A stretch of 64,000 nucleotides of DNA from Burkholderiales bacterium (GTDB taxonomy: Bacteria > Pseudomonadota > Gammaproteobacteria > Burkholderiales > WYBJ01), in NCBI GenBank assembly GCA_022841915.1, contig JALHQN010000002.1:1-64000 (forward strand). The letters are read 5' to 3'. Position numbers and translations under genes: made by a program. Shown here piece after piece: positions 44,565 to 53,625 of this stretch (the stretch's first letter is position 1; each line of letters begins with the position of its first letter). The notes under the pieces were generated by a model, which saw only the letters and a program-made list of their open reading frames with translations, made no database searches and had not been told where the DNA came from.

Positions 44565-45356
44565 ATGGATCTCGGATTGCGCGGGCGGCGCGCGCTGCTG
44601 CTCGCCGCGAGCAAGGGGCTGGGTCGGGCGGCCGCCGAGGCGCTTGCCGCCGAAGGCGCGTCTGTCGTGGTGTGCTCGTCGGATCCCGGACGCTGCACCG
44701 AGGCGGCGAGCGAGATCGCGCGCGCGCATGCGGCGACGGCCGTCGGCATCGCCGCCGATCTACGCGACCCCGAACAGATGGACGGCCTGTTCGATGCCGC
44801 AGTCGAGGCGCTCGGCGGCATCGACATCCTTTTTCTCAATCACCCGGGTCCGGCGCTCGGTCTGGCCGCCGACATCGACACCAAGGTGCTGGAGGAGCAG
44901 TTCCGGCTCATGGTCGCCAGTCCGATCCGGCTGATCTCCCGCGCGCTGCCGGCCATGCGTTCGCGCCGATGGGGGCGGATCCTGACCGTGGGTGGCGGCG
45001 GCATGGTGACGCCGCTGCCCAACAAGGTGATGGACGATACGCTGCGTCCTGCCATGGCGGGCTACGGCAAGGCGCTGGCGAACGAGGTTGCGGCCGATGG
45101 CGTGACCGTGAATGTCATTCTGCCGGGCACCTTCGTCACCGAGCGCGTGCATGCGTCGACCGCAGCCAACGCGGCCCTGTGGGGCATCGGCGTCGAAGAG
45201 GCCATGCGCCGGCGCATCGAGGGCATTCCGGCAGGACGCTTCGGTGCGCTCGCGGAGTTCGGCGCCGTCGCGGCGTTCCTCTGCAGCGAGGCTGCCAGCT
45301 ACGTCAACGGTGCCGTCGTGAGGGTAGACGGGAGCCAGATCCGTAGCGTGTTCTAG
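44565..45356 (+). CDS. short-chain dehydrogenase-like protein without the catalytic Tyr
   Basis: This is a 263-residue SDR-fold protein. The nucleotide loop is AASKGLGRAAAE. The family NNAG is NHPGP here (FLNHPGPALG). The usual catalytic Ser...Tyr-x-x-x-Lys is not found: the active-site stretch reads LRPAMAGYGKALANEVA, with Tyr three residues before Ala rather than in a YxxxK motif. The fold ends normally (VNVILPGTF, ASYVNGAVVRVDG). A subgroup of SDRs has this change, and their reaction may differ or be lost. It starts 2 bp after the receptor gene and closes the catabolic run. Confidence 0.8.
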   Translation: MDLGLRGRRALLLAASKGLGRAAAEALAAEGASVVVCSSDPGRCTEAASEIARAHAATAVGIAADLRDPEQMDGLFDAAVEALGGIDILFLNHPGPALGLAADIDTKVLEEQFRLMVASPIRLISRALPAMRSRRWGRILTVGGGGMVTPLPNKVMDDTLRPAMAGYGKALANEVAADGVTVNVILPGTFVTERVHASTAANAALWGIGVEEAMRRRIEGIPAGRFGALAEFGAVAAFLCSEAASYVNGAVVRVDGSQIRSVF

Positions 45357-45489
45357 GGCCCTTGGGCGTCGACGGCGGCGAGGAGACGTGGCAGCAGATC
45401 GAATCGCGGCGCGTGCCCGAGCGCGTGTCGACGCCGACGATCATGATCGCAAACCGAGCCGCGGACCTCGTCGCAGCTCGCCAGAACGT

Positions 45490-46062
45490 TCAAGCCAATA
45501 GGCGCCTGCGCAAGGCATAAGCACCGAGGGCGATCAACGCGAGGGTGCCTGGCACGGGAACAGCTGCGTTGGCCGCCCGAACCTCGATGCTGGCTGCGAC
45601 CGAGCCGAAGTTGTCGGAAGCGTTCGAGTCCCAGTAGGCCAGGAACAGGCGCCCCGAATCCGACATGATCTGGTCGAAGCTCGTGCCGAGCAAGAACCAG
45701 TCGCCGGCATCGATGCGGCCGACCAAGGCACCAAAGCGGAACGATTCACCGTCCTGCGACCAAAAACCGAAGTTGCCCGTGGGCTGACAGGGGGCCGGGC
45801 TGTTGCCGTCCAGCCCGTTGGCATTGGAGATCCGGTTCGCGGCGCCCGCGCTCCAGCAATCGAGCGGATCAACCCAAACCTGCAAGCGCTCCCCAGCCGC
45901 GATCTCGACACCCGTGTCGAGCGCCGTGCCACCGCTCGTGCTGTTTGCAGCAGCGAAGACTTCCCGCATGACCAAGATCGGCGAAGCCGCCGCAGGCACT
46001 GCTGCCATGCCAGCCGCGCACAAAGCCAGGCCGACCGCCGTAGATGTGAGTCTGAGCTTCAT
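45490..46062 (-). CDS. small PEP-CTERM-type exported protein
   Basis: This is a 190-residue secreted protein. I chose ATG 46062 because the AGGGAG site is then 7 bp away; ATG 46068 would be too close. A signal peptide (LTSTAVGLALCAAGMAAVPAAA) precedes a beta-rich body with two Cys. The C-terminus has the PEP-CTERM variant VPVPGTLALIALG, a helix and RRR at the end. It should be processed by an exosortase and displayed at the surface or in the matrix. The fold of the body is not recognised. Confidence 0.82.
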   Translation of the reverse strand: MKLRLTSTAVGLALCAAGMAAVPAAASPILVMREVFAAANSTSGGTALDTGVEIAAGERLQVWVDPLDCWSAGAANRISNANGLDGNSPAPCQPTGNFGFWSQDGESFRFGALVGRIDAGDWFLLGTSFDQIMSDSGRLFLAYWDSNASDNFGSVAASIEVRAANAAVPVPGTLALIALGAYALRRRLLA

Positions 46063-46330
46063 TGTCATGCTCCCTTTGGAATCGCGCTCATGGTGACAGC
46101 AAACATCGCGCCACCCGCCCAGAATCGAAATATCACAAACGGCGCACCCATGATCCAGGAATTAGTGGGCACTCGTTCCTCGACTGCGCGTCCTGCGGAC
46201 GTCGTTGTCGTCGGAAGAGCGACGACGCAAGCGCAGCGGGCAGAGCCGGCGGTGAGCTCATCGTCATCGGCACGGCAATTGTTTTCGGCCTAGTGCCCTT
46301 GGCGCGCCCAGAGCAGGTCTCGTAATCCTG

Positions 46331-46490
46331 TCATGATGCTTGAATACAAGACTTGGCCCCGATCACCTGACGCGATCACTCCCCATGACATGACCCCCGT
46401 TAATGCGTTCATGCAAGACCTGACCCTCCTGTTCATTAGGGCAGGTCCCGCAATCGCGTCATGATGCTTGAATGCAAGACCTGACCCTCC
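46331..46490 (+). repeat. cluster of intergenic repeats resembling REP/RAYT-type ends
   Basis: A 32-bp repeat (core ATGATGCTTGAATGCAAGAC) occurs at 46459-46490. A diverged copy lies at 46331-46360, and a shorter copy of its right half (ATGCAAGACCTGACCCTCC) at 46411-46429. All lie in the same orientation, and parts are preceded by AGGTC sequences. The GACCTGACCC core is like repeats that flank REP-associated tyrosine transposases. No transposase gene is present. The spacing is irregular, so this is not a CRISPR array. Confidence 0.65.
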
Positions 46491-46511
46491 CGTTCACTCC
46501 CGTTCACGCGC

Positions 46512-47954
46512 CTAGAAGCGCACCAGTGCGCGATAACGCAACGTGACGTTACCCTCGGCCGGCACGCTGACCTTCCACTGCGCCGTGCCGGCAGCGGGCT
46601 TCTGATGGGGGTGCGTCTCCTCCAGCATGGTCCAGTCTCCGGGCAGCGGCTCGCGCACGATTACGGTCACGGCCTCCTTCTTGGCGTTGCGCAGCACGAT
46701 CTCGTAAGCACTCTCGAATGCGTGACTCCACGCCGAGGTGGTGTCGCGCTTCTTGAAATCGGTCTGCTTCTTGTCGGCGGTGACATCGAACGCCTCACCG
46801 AGCTTCAGACGCACGCGTTCGTTCTTGGGTGTGTGGTCGATCCGGTCCTCGCCCACGAACTGGGCATTACCCGCGCTGTCCTTCTTGTAAACGCGGACGA
46901 CCCCCTTGGGCATCGGCATGCCCAGACGCGCAGCCTCGCGGTTTTCGAACTGCACGAACACGCCGACCTTCATCTTCTGGCCGATGTTGCCGACACTCGA
47001 TCGATAGTAGTAATCACGACCCTGCAGGACGAGTTCCTTCGTCACCGGCACACCAGCGGCGCCGAGCAGCGCGACCTGTTTGGTCTGGTTGTTTGCGATC
47101 GTCGTGGGACGCTGCAACGTGTAGAGGTGGTATTCGAAGAGCGCTTCCTGCGCCATGGAAGACTTCGGTGCGGCGTCCATTACGCGCGCAGCCATAGGCC
47201 TCACGGCATGGCTCATCTCGTCTCGCACACGGTTGACGTCCCCGGCGACCAGCTGCAGTCTAGCGCTGGGGTAGCTCGTGCCGCTGCGGTTGGTGAGCGT
47301 CACCCAGCCGTTCAAGTCCAGTGCATCGTCGGTGGCATTCAGCTCGGCCACGTAGTCGGCCTTCCAGGACAGCCCGCCCGACAGATAGGACAGCTCCACG
47401 GTCTGCGTGCCCGGCCGGTCGGCCGTAAGTTCGCTGACCAGCGTGGGACGGTCGCGCAGGTTCGGCGGCACGCCGTCGTAGACGATGCGTCCCGGCAGCC
47501 CGGTTTCGATCCGGTCGCCGATCTTCAGAACGACGCCGCTGTTGGCGGAGAGCACGGTCGCGGTTTCGACCGATTCGACGCCCGTTTGCGGATGCGTTCG
47601 GACGATTCTCACGTCACGACCCACGTACTTCTCCAGCAGCTTCGCCGGCGTGAGGAGATCGAAGTCGAAATTCTGCTCGAGCAGGCGCAAGGCACCGGGG
47701 TGCGAGAGACTGCGCAAGAGCGCGGTTTCCGGACGCATCATGCCGCTCACCTCGCGCAACGCCAGGCGATTCGAGCCTGCGGCGAGCGTGATGCGCCGCA
47801 CGTCCTTGATCAGCGCCAGGTTCTCGTTGTAGATGGTCACGGCGACCGATTCCTGATCGGCGAGCGTGCTGGGCCTCTCGCCGTCGGTGGCGAGAACCGT
47901 GCTCGATGCGAGGAAGACGGCGCCGAGCGCGGCGTGCGAAAGCGTGCGTTTCAT
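46512..47954 (-). CDS. DUF4139-domain exported protein
   Basis: This is a 480-residue protein with a signal peptide (LSHAALGAVFLASSTVLA). The body fits the DUF4139 family of mostly periplasmic or surface proteins: VTIYNENLALIKDVR near the start, SYLSGGLSWKADYVAEL in the middle, LNGWVTLTNRSG, and the C-terminal beta part with VIVREPLPGDW. The family's biochemical function is unknown. It is a single gene, bordered by intergenic repeats on one side and a monooxygenase-like gene on the other. Confidence 0.85.
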   Translation of the reverse strand: MKRTLSHAALGAVFLASSTVLATDGERPSTLADQESVAVTIYNENLALIKDVRRITLAAGSNRLALREVSGMMRPETALLRSLSHPGALRLLEQNFDFDLLTPAKLLEKYVGRDVRIVRTHPQTGVESVETATVLSANSGVVLKIGDRIETGLPGRIVYDGVPPNLRDRPTLVSELTADRPGTQTVELSYLSGGLSWKADYVAELNATDDALDLNGWVTLTNRSGTSYPSARLQLVAGDVNRVRDEMSHAVRPMAARVMDAAPKSSMAQEALFEYHLYTLQRPTTIANNQTKQVALLGAAGVPVTKELVLQGRDYYYRSSVGNIGQKMKVGVFVQFENREAARLGMPMPKGVVRVYKKDSAGNAQFVGEDRIDHTPKNERVRLKLGEAFDVTADKKQTDFKKRDTTSAWSHAFESAYEIVLRNAKKEAVTVIVREPLPGDWTMLEETHPHQKPAAGTAQWKVSVPAEGNVTLRYRALVRF

Positions 47955-48230
47955 GGGGTGAGCTCTTTCGTTCTTGTTGACGACGGAGCCCTAAACGCAC
48001 CAGCAGCCCGAACGGGGTTGAAGGCTGTATGCGGTCGATGCCTGCCCGATGGCGCGCACACGTCGCCGCCCGGTGGCTTGTCGAGGCAGCGCCCGCGCAA
48101 CGACCCTGCAAGTCGTCTCTCGGCGCAGGCGATGCACAGCCGCCTCGCAGCAGCTTACCGGTGCGGCGAACCCCGATGCGCCGCAAAGGCTCGGCCTATC
48201 GCGCCACCAGGCGCAGACGCGGGCGCGAAA

Positions 48231-49238
48231 TCAGCGGAACCGGGACAGCACCTCGGACGCCATCAGCCGGGCGGAATCCATGCCCTGCGCTTGCGTCATG
48301 CCCTCCCAGCGCATGCGCATGCTGATGTTCTCGATGCCCAGCGCCTTGTATTTTTCGATCTCCTGCGCGCAGTCGTCCGGACTGCCGATGATCAGCCTGC
48401 CGCGCACGATGTCCTCGAGCGAGCCCGTGAGACTGTCGCCCTGCGGCAAGTCGCGGTCGTGCCCGAGCTGGGCCCGGTCGGCGTAAAACGGCTCCAGCGC
48501 GGGCCGGACAGTCTCGATGGCGGTCTTCATGTCCTTTGCGCAGTAGGCGTCGCGCCACGCCCAGATGACCGGCTTGCGCCCGGCCGCATCGGCAGCCTCC
48601 CGGAACAATTTGACCTGCGCAGCGATGACCGAGTAGGTGCTGCGCGTGCTGATGAGCCAACCGTCCGCGATCGCGGCCGCGCGCCGAATGGCCGCGTCCC
48701 CGTTGGCCGCCACCAGAATCCTCGGATGAGGCTTTTGCACCGGCCGCGGGACGACGGTAGCGGCATCCGCGCGCTCGCCGGAGGCGTAGGTGTCGAAGTT
48801 GAAGTACTTGCCCCGGAAGCTTACTTTGTCCTCGTGCCAAAGCTGCTTCATCGCCTCCAGCGACTCGGTGAACCGGCCCAGTCGCTCCGCCTTGGGTACG
48901 CCGTAGGCGTTGAACTGGCGATCGCGCCACCCCTGGGCCACGGCGACGGTGGTGCGCCCGCCGCTGGCGCGATCCCAGGTGGCGATGTCGGCCGCAAGCC
49001 GTACCGGGTGAAAGAGCGGGGAGAGAAACAAAATGCCCAAGTCCATGCCGGCATCCACGGCGGCGAGACGCGCCAGCGTGCCCTGCGGGTCGGCGCCGCG
49101 ATCGCCCCCACCCCACCAGAGAAGCTGGTAGCCGAGCGAGGAGACCTCCCGGCACCATGCCGACGACGCTTCGAACCGCTCCTGCCACGTGTCGCCCGAC
49201 GAGGGTAAGCCCGTGCCTGCCATTAGTCCGAATTTCAT
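48231..49238 (-). CDS. LLM-class flavin-dependent oxidoreductase
   Basis: This is a 335-residue luciferase-like monooxygenase fold protein from ATG 49238 behind GGAGG. Barrel landmarks include FGLMAGTGLPSSG at the start, GILFLSPLFHPVRLAADIAT, SGGRTTVAVAQGW, then FRGKYFNF and PRILVAANGD. The C-terminus has IIGSPDDCAQEIEKYKALG. Such enzymes oxidise small molecules with reduced flavin or F420; the cofactor cannot be decided here. A truncated Bug receptor gene lies upstream on the same strand, which suggests an older catabolic unit. Confidence 0.88.
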   Translation of the reverse strand: MKFGLMAGTGLPSSGDTWQERFEASSAWCREVSSLGYQLLWWGGGDRGADPQGTLARLAAVDAGMDLGILFLSPLFHPVRLAADIATWDRASGGRTTVAVAQGWRDRQFNAYGVPKAERLGRFTESLEAMKQLWHEDKVSFRGKYFNFDTYASGERADAATVVPRPVQKPHPRILVAANGDAAIRRAAAIADGWLISTRSTYSVIAAQVKLFREAADAAGRKPVIWAWRDAYCAKDMKTAIETVRPALEPFYADRAQLGHDRDLPQGDSLTGSLEDIVRGRLIIGSPDDCAQEIEKYKALGIENISMRMRWEGMTQAQGMDSARLMASEVLSRFR

Positions 49239-49622
49239 GGAACGCCTCCGTGTGAAGTTGCCGCGATGATCGAGCAGGTATCCGGCCTCGGCGGTATCGA
49301 TCGTACGCCAGACATGCGACCCTGCGACCGTGCATCCATCGCCCCGCTTGCGCGTCTTGCGCAATGCCCATCGCGTCGTCCAAGCCCTGGATACCACACC
49401 GGGACAACGCTGCCTCCTGGAAACCGACACGCGCTTTCGCGCCCCCGCCGACCGTAGCGGCGATACTCCGTGGTCGAAGGCGAACCGGACGTCCTCCTCG
49501 GAGATTTCCCCATCCGCCCACCGCCGGCTTTCGTCCGTGACGGGGCTCAGCCGGGGTGCTTGCTGAAGGCGACTCTATCGGCAGCCCGGCCAGCGGTCAA
49601 TCACGCGATGCCCGGATCGGCA
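49239..49622. other. intergenic, no gene seen
   Basis: This 384-bp stretch lies between the receptor fragment and the monooxygenase gene. It has open frames on both strands but none with family features. It contains the ribosome site of the monooxygenase gene at its left end. Confidence 0.5.
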
Positions 49623-50048
49623 TCACTGCTCCGCCTTGATGCCGGCGTCCTTGATCACCTTGCCCCACTTCTGCATCTCGGCCTGGAGGAAGGCATCGAA
49701 TTCCTTCGGGGTGCTGCCTGCGACGTCCGCGCCGTCGAGTTGAAAGCGCTGGACGATCTCGGGCAGTTGGAGGATGCGCACGACCTCGGCCGAGAGCTTG
49801 CCGACGATCGCTTGCGGCACGCCTGCCGGCATGACCATGCCCTGGAATGCCTCGGCACGGTAGCGGGGCAACGTTTCGCCGACGGTCGGCACCTCCGGCA
49901 TGCTCGACTGGCGCTTGGCGCTGGTGATCGCGACCGCTCGCAACTTGCCCGACTTGATGTGCGGCGCGGCCGATATCGTCGTCGTGAACAGCATGGCGAC
50001 GCGCCCGCCGATGATGTCGGTCACCGCAGGCGGGATGCCCTTGTAGCG
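49623..50048 (-). pseudogene. Bug/TctC receptor, C-terminal fragment only
   Basis: The last 140 or so residues of a Bug-family receptor are readable from about 50048: YKGIPPAVTDIIGG, PHIKSGKLRAVAITSAKR, MPEVPTVGETLP and the end QAEMQKWGKVIKDAGI. The signal peptide and the first half, including the PFxPGG and PDGYTL landmarks, are absent. The frame is open upstream to 50276, but with unrelated Arg-rich sequence. It is a 5'-deleted gene. Confidence 0.88.
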
Positions 50049-50274
50049 CGACGGCGCCCGGCGCGCCGATCGTCGGAGCGAACGCTCGCGCACGATCGCG
50101 GTCCGTGCCGCGATGCCCGCAGGAAAACCGAACCCGGCGACGCCTCTGCGATCGAACAATGGACGCCGGGGCTCGAAGCCGACTATAACGCCGGGGGCAC
50201 ACCTTGGGTGCCGCTCGATCCTGCAGGCAGCATCAGAGTCCACTTCCGAGACAACGAAGCACGACGACGCAACC

Positions 50275-51084
50275 ATGAACGACGCGATCCAGCTGGGCCC
50301 ACTGCTGCTGCCCTACACACTCCTCCTCGTTCTTGCCTGTGTCGGTGCAACTACGCTGGTCGGAAACGCCATCGCGAAACGGGCAGGCGTCCAGGTGGAA
50401 GGCGTCCTGTGGCGCACGCTGTTGGCCGGCGCGCTCGCGGCGCGCCTCGCGTTCGTCCTGGAGTACCGGTCGCTGTATTTCGCCTCGCCCTTATCGATTC
50501 TCGACATACGCGATGGCGGCTGGAACGCCGGCGTCGGGCTGGCGGGCGCATGGCTGTATGCGCTGCACCGCCAACGGCTCAGCCCGGCGCTGACCAAGCC
50601 GTTGCGCTGGGGGCTCGCGGCCGGCACGGTGCTCTTCGTGATCGGCAGCGGCGTTCTCGCGCTGCGGCCGGACACCGGCCAGACCCTGCCCGATCTCGCG
50701 TTCTCTTCGGTGGACGGCAAGACCGTGCAGCTCGGCCAGTTCGCCGGCAAGCCGGTCGTGATCAATCTCTGGGCCACCTGGTGCCCGCCCTGCGTACGTG
50801 AGATGCCGGTCCTGCATCAGGCCCAGGTCGAACGCCAGGACGTGCACTTCGTCTTCCTCAACCAGGGCGAAGACCGGCTCACGGTAAGCCGGTGGCTGCA
50901 GTCCATGGGCCTGCCGCTCGCAAACGTGCTCATCGACGAGCCGCGCCAGGCGAGCGCGACCTTCAAGCAGCAGGGCTATCCGACCACATTGTTCTTCGAT
51001 GCCCAAGGCAGGCTCGTGAGCCGGCGCATCGGCGAGCTTTCCGCAGCGACCTTGCAGGAGCGTGTACGCCAGATCACGAAATGA
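50275..51084 (+). CDS. TlpA-like thioredoxin fused to an Lgt-like membrane domain
   Basis: This is a 269-residue protein. The N-terminal 130 residues hold several membrane helices (LLPYTLLLVLACVGATTLVG; WRTLLAGALAARLAFVLEY; LRWGLAAGTVLFVIGSGVLAL) with a pattern faintly like prolipoprotein diacylglyceryl transferase (LAARLAFVL, DGGWNAGVGL). The C-terminal 130 residues are a periplasmic thioredoxin with the active site WATWCPPC and the cis-Pro region QGYPTTLFFD. It should reduce or shuffle disulfides in the periplasm. Whether the membrane part has any transferase activity is unknown; it may be only an anchor. Confidence 0.85.
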   Translation: MNDAIQLGPLLLPYTLLLVLACVGATTLVGNAIAKRAGVQVEGVLWRTLLAGALAARLAFVLEYRSLYFASPLSILDIRDGGWNAGVGLAGAWLYALHRQRLSPALTKPLRWGLAAGTVLFVIGSGVLALRPDTGQTLPDLAFSSVDGKTVQLGQFAGKPVVINLWATWCPPCVREMPVLHQAQVERQDVHFVFLNQGEDRLTVSRWLQSMGLPLANVLIDEPRQASATFKQQGYPTTLFFDAQGRLVSRRIGELSAATLQERVRQITK

Positions 51085-51226
51085 CGAGCGGGCATCCGGG
51101 CGCCCCTCGCATCGGCTTCGACGCCGTCGGCGATATCGCTCGTTTCGAATTGTGCGCTAGACTTGCACGCCGACGAGGGCATGCTTGCCTGCAAGGCGCT
51201 CCGGCATAAACGTACAGGACTGGCCC

Positions 51227-51982
51227 ATGATCCATCTCAAGGACGGCGTCGAAGTACTCGACAGCCTGCAATCGGTGACCTCCCCCGGCTCGGGTATCGA
51301 GCATTGGGGTTCGTCGTATTTCGGCCCCCGCTACAGCACGACGGAAGTCGAGCGCAGTCCGCATGCGCTGATGACGCAAATGGCGGCGAACGAAACCATC
51401 CTGCCGCACTTCCATGGCGTCATCCAGTTCCAGCTCTTCCCGGCCGGCTCGGGCATGATGGGCAAGAACGAAGTGCGCCCCTTGATGCTGCAATACAAGG
51501 ATCGTCATACCGCCTACGGCCCGCTCGTCGCCGGGCCGCACGGCTGCACCTTCATCGCGCTGCGCAATCGCATCGGCGATTCCGCACCCGTCTATCTAAG
51601 CAAGCCCGGATACAAAGAGAAGCTCAAGCCGAGCAAGCGGCGCAACTGGATCTCCGAGCACATCGGCCTGTCGACCCGACCGGTGCTCCAGCACCGCAAG
51701 GACGTCGCCTGGGAACCGGTCTTCGACCCGGCCAAGATCACCGACGAAATGTCCGCACGCCTCGTCAGGCTGGGCGCGGGCATGTCGGCCATGGGTCCGG
51801 ATCCGAAACAGGGTGCCGGCTATTACGTCTACGTCGCCAATGGCGAGATGGAGGCCCAGGGCCGCACGCTGCCCACGCTCTCGATGGTCTACGTCGATCC
51901 CACCGAAGAGGCCTTCGAGATCAAGGCCGGCACCCACGGCCTCGAAGCACTCGTCATGGTGTTCCCGCTGGACGACGACTGA
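51227..51982 (+). CDS. cupin-like protein, unknown function
   Basis: This is a 251-residue cytoplasmic protein from ATG 51227. The first half has a beta pattern with HFHGVIQFQLFPAGSG (His-x-His) and later PHGCTFIALRN, which suggests a cupin fold binding a metal. The second half is charged and contains GAGYYVYVANGEME. No specific family is recognised. It lies 89 bp before a Bug receptor gene on the same strand and may handle the compound that the receptor binds. Confidence 0.65.
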   Translation: MIHLKDGVEVLDSLQSVTSPGSGIEHWGSSYFGPRYSTTEVERSPHALMTQMAANETILPHFHGVIQFQLFPAGSGMMGKNEVRPLMLQYKDRHTAYGPLVAGPHGCTFIALRNRIGDSAPVYLSKPGYKEKLKPSKRRNWISEHIGLSTRPVLQHRKDVAWEPVFDPAKITDEMSARLVRLGAGMSAMGPDPKQGAGYYVYVANGEMEAQGRTLPTLSMVYVDPTEEAFEIKAGTHGLEALVMVFPLDDD

Positions 51983-52071
51983 CCGGCCGGCGTCCGGGCT
52001 CTCGCCGTCACGGGAGAGCGGTGCGCCCTGTCGTATTCACCGACATCACATTCAGTCAAAGGCATGCCATC

Positions 52072-53052
52072 TTGAATCCTTGCTGGGCTATCGTACGCAC
52101 CTTGGCGTTAGGCTGCATCGGCGCCGCCGCCTCCTCGCAGGCACTCGCACAGGCGCCGGGCAATTTCCCGGCCAAGCCGCCTCGCATTCTCATCGGCTTC
52201 GTCCCCGGCGGCTTTACCGACATCGCGGGGCGGTTGGTCGCGCAGGAATTGTCCGAAGTGTTCGGCATGCAGGTCGTCGTCGACAATCGCCCCGGCGCGA
52301 ACGGCGCCATCGCAGCCGATCTGACGGCACGCGCGGCACCCGACGGCTACACGTTCTACATGGCATCACCGGGCCATACGACCAACCCCATTCTGCGCAA
52401 GCAGGCGGGCTACGACCCGGTCAAGGACTTCACGCCCTTGTCCTTGTTCGCCGATATTCCCAACATCCTGGTCGTGAACCCGACGGTACCTGCGCGCAGC
52501 TTGAAGGAATTCCTGGCGTTGGCCCGCAAAACCACCATGACCCAAGCGTCATCCGGGATCGGATCGCCCGGCCATTTGGTCGGCGAATTGCTGCAGATGG
52601 AAACGCGGGTCAAGTTCATTCACGTGCCGTACAAGGGTTCGGGCGCGGTCATGTCCGATCTCATCGGCGGTCAGGTGGATTTTTCCTTTCCGTCGACGGC
52701 GGCGGCCATGCCGCACGTGAAGAACGGACGCTTGCGCCCGATCGCGATTGCCAGCGCCAAGCGCTCACAGGCCTACCCGGACATCCCGACCATCGCCGAA
52801 GCCGGGGTGCCGGGCTTTCAGGTGATGGGCTGGTACGGCGTGCTCGGACCGGCGCGCATGCCCAAGGAGATCGTCGCGACGCTGAGCGGGGAAATCGCCA
52901 AGATGACGCGCAAGAGCGAAGTGCGTTCGCGCTTGCTGGCGGCGGGCGCCGAACCCGTCGGCAGCACGGCCGAGGAGTTCGCAGCGTTCATCGCCTCGGA
53001 GCATCAGAAGTGGTCCAAGGTGATCAAGGCGGCCAACATCGCGGCGAATTGA
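52072..53052 (+). CDS. tripartite tricarboxylate transporter receptor (Bug/TctC family)
   Basis: This is a 326-residue periplasmic receptor. I chose TTG 52072, with AAAGG 9 bp upstream, because the signal peptide begins there (VRTLALGCIGAAASSQALAQ). GTG 52021 is an in-frame alternative. After the cleavage site come AKPPRILIGFVPGGFTD, DNRPGANGAIA, PDGYTFY, HVPYKGSGAVMSDL and YPDIPTI. It lies between the cupin-like gene and a second cupin-like gene, so these may form one uptake-and-use unit. Confidence 0.9.
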   Translation: MNPCWAIVRTLALGCIGAAASSQALAQAPGNFPAKPPRILIGFVPGGFTDIAGRLVAQELSEVFGMQVVVDNRPGANGAIAADLTARAAPDGYTFYMASPGHTTNPILRKQAGYDPVKDFTPLSLFADIPNILVVNPTVPARSLKEFLALARKTTMTQASSGIGSPGHLVGELLQMETRVKFIHVPYKGSGAVMSDLIGGQVDFSFPSTAAAMPHVKNGRLRPIAIASAKRSQAYPDIPTIAEAGVPGFQVMGWYGVLGPARMPKEIVATLSGEIAKMTRKSEVRSRLLAAGAEPVGSTAEEFAAFIASEHQKWSKVIKAANIAAN

Positions 53053-53115
53053 CGACGGGCCTGGGGGTGCCTCCCGGGCGGGCAACAACGACAAACGCTA
53101 CGCGGAGGAGTACCC

Positions 53116-53613
53116 ATGAAAACCATCGAACAGTTGGCTACCCAATGTCGCGACGCACTCAAGGCCAAGCCCGGATCGGGCGGCCGCAAGGACGTCTGCG
53201 CAATATTGGCCGAGACCCTGCGCGATGCCGAATTCGTCGATGCCTATCTCGTCGACAGCAACCCCGATCGTATCGTGCTGCACGAAGACTCGGAGCTCGG
53301 CTTCTGCATCTGCGCGCACCATTTTCGCGGCGCCAAAGTTCGCCAACCGCACGGTCACGGTCCGACGTGGGCAATCTATGGCCAAGGACGCGGCGAGACC
53401 ATCATGTCCGACTTCGAACTGGTGGAAGCTCCGTCGGCAGGCAAGCGAGGCAAAGCGCGCCGTCTCGACACGTACACTCTGACGCCCGGCACTGCCCATT
53501 TGTACGACATCGGCAAGCTGCACGGACTGCGGCGCGAACGCTCGGCCCACCTGATCCGCATCGAAGGCATGAATCTGCACAACATCAGCCGCGAGGATTA
53601 CGAGGAAGTCTAG
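53116..53613 (+). CDS. small cupin-fold protein (possible thiol or small-molecule dioxygenase-like)
   Basis: This is a 165-residue protein from ATG 53116 behind GGAGGAG. The metal-site pattern PHGHGPTWAIYGQG (His-x-His with later Glu/His in GETIMSDFELVE and KLHGL) resembles cysteine dioxygenase-like cupins. No Tyr-Cys crosslink pair is obvious. It starts 63 bp after the receptor gene. Exact activity is left open. Confidence 0.7.
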   Translation: MKTIEQLATQCRDALKAKPGSGGRKDVCAILAETLRDAEFVDAYLVDSNPDRIVLHEDSELGFCICAHHFRGAKVRQPHGHGPTWAIYGQGRGETIMSDFELVEAPSAGKRGKARRLDTYTLTPGTAHLYDIGKLHGLRRERSAHLIRIEGMNLHNISREDYEEV

Positions 53614-53625
53614 CGGGCTCGTGCG

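Noticed and set aside
46331-46490. CRISPR array
   Set aside because: There are only three unequal copies with irregular spacing and no cas gene.
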